Positions 63,601-64,000 of a DNA stretch of 64,000 bases are shown in pieces. Position 1 is the first letter of the stretch. Every line of letters begins with the position of its first letter. Below the pieces are notes generated by a model, which saw only the letters and a program-made list of their open reading frames with translations, was not told the origin of the DNA and searched no databases. The stretch lies in NCBI GenBank assembly GCA_013397435.1, contig VZRG01001331.1, positions 25,940 to 89,939 of the forward strand, read 5' to 3'. The DNA is from Erythrocercus mccallii. Lineage: Eukaryota > Chordata > Aves > Passeriformes > Dicruridae. The position numbers were made by a program, and so were the translations under genes.

Positions 63601-64000
63601 CAGACTATTGAAAAGGGGCCTCACTCGCTACAGACCATATGTGAGAGTTGCTTTCCTAAATGCCGTAATAAACAGCCATGAGATGAAATATCCCCAAGTA
63701 ATGAGATTAGTGACATGGGATACAGCTTTCAAAAATAATTATGTCTGACACCCTCATCAGCAAGAAGATGTAGGGGCTGCAAGCTCTAAGCTTGGGAACA
63801 GCATATGAAAGATTGGCTTCTCCTGGGAAGGGAGGCACAAGGGAGGTTATTTTTAGTTCTTTGGAGAAAAAAAAAAAAGCCAGAATTTAAGCACTCTTTG
63901 ATTTGATACCCTCCTTATGGAGGAGATCATGGGGAAATAAAGCAAAAGCGGGAGTGTAAATGTTGCTGAGGATGGCAACTGGGATGAAGAGGTTGAACTG
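60621..64000. other. Non-coding stretch to the window end
   Basis: Mixed composition; an A12 run lies at 63867-63878. Short frames on both strands (up to 117 codons, minus, 63245-63598) overlap and are not recognised. If the island upstream is a promoter, this would be its first intron, but I see no convincing downstream exon before the window ends. Confidence 0.5.

Noticed and set aside
63490..63748. 85-codon plus-strand open frame near the window end as a downstream exon of the CpG island transcript
   Set aside because: No clear splice boundaries, overlapping minus-strand frame, and no recognised protein similarity.

Overview
This window looks like AT-rich, CpG-poor nuclear DNA from a vertebrate, most likely a bird. 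The clearest taxonomic evidence is two CR1-type LINE fragments. One at about 35.25-35.5 kb is an old, diverged 3' region. The other at about 56.05-56.12 kb is a short 3' terminus with the typical GGTTGGA...TCCAACC stem and a degenerate ATTCTNTG-type end repeat. Interspersed repeats are otherwise sparse, as expected for an avian genome; a crocodilian or turtle cannot be excluded from sequence alone. There are no operons, ribosome binding sites, phage, CRISPR or other prokaryotic features.

I recognise no protein-coding gene, tRNA, rRNA or known microRNA. Open frames are short (the longest are 186 and 179 codons), overlap each other on both strands, match no family I know, and are about what chance gives in 64 kb. 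The window is best read as intergenic DNA (a gene desert) or the inside of a very large intron. Two spans have splice-site-like edges and an open frame and are listed only as weak exon candidates: 4809-4945 and 51253-51482.

Layout. 0-10 kb: AT-rich, unremarkable, with a conserved-element-like block near 2.3-2.9 kb, a small perfect hairpin at 592-613 and a 15-bp tandem duplication at 5549. 10-18 kb: a 14-bp inverted repeat at 10013-10080 and a degenerate three-unit 58-bp tandem array at 12632-12795. 18-27 kb: a doubtful CR1 remnant, a block with several GATA-type sites near 21.85-21.93 kb, a GC-richer patch at 22.45-23.06 kb, and a strong G-quadruplex/GC-box motif at 26810-26828. 27-33 kb: mostly AT-rich, regulatory-looking DNA. 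33.0-33.95 kb is the most unusual part: two perfect palindromes (27-bp arms with a 2-nt centre; 23-bp arms with no centre) lie 115 bp apart, followed by an 11-bp inverted repeat and a roughly 100-bp cluster of undepleted CpGs. 34-56 kb: short tandem duplications, overlapping hairpins at 46.3 kb, and a pyrimidine-rich stretch at 50.8-54.2 kb where open frames fall mainly on the plus strand. 56-64 kb: the CR1 terminus, a polypurine tract, a C14 homopolymer, and a small CpG-rich island at 60.24-60.62 kb. That island has a CTCF-like motif and a consensus splice donor, and is the only promoter-like candidate.

No undescribed multi-gene system is evident. The observations most worth following are the perfect palindrome pair with its neighbouring CpG cluster, the CpG-rich island at 60.5 kb, and the 58-bp array.
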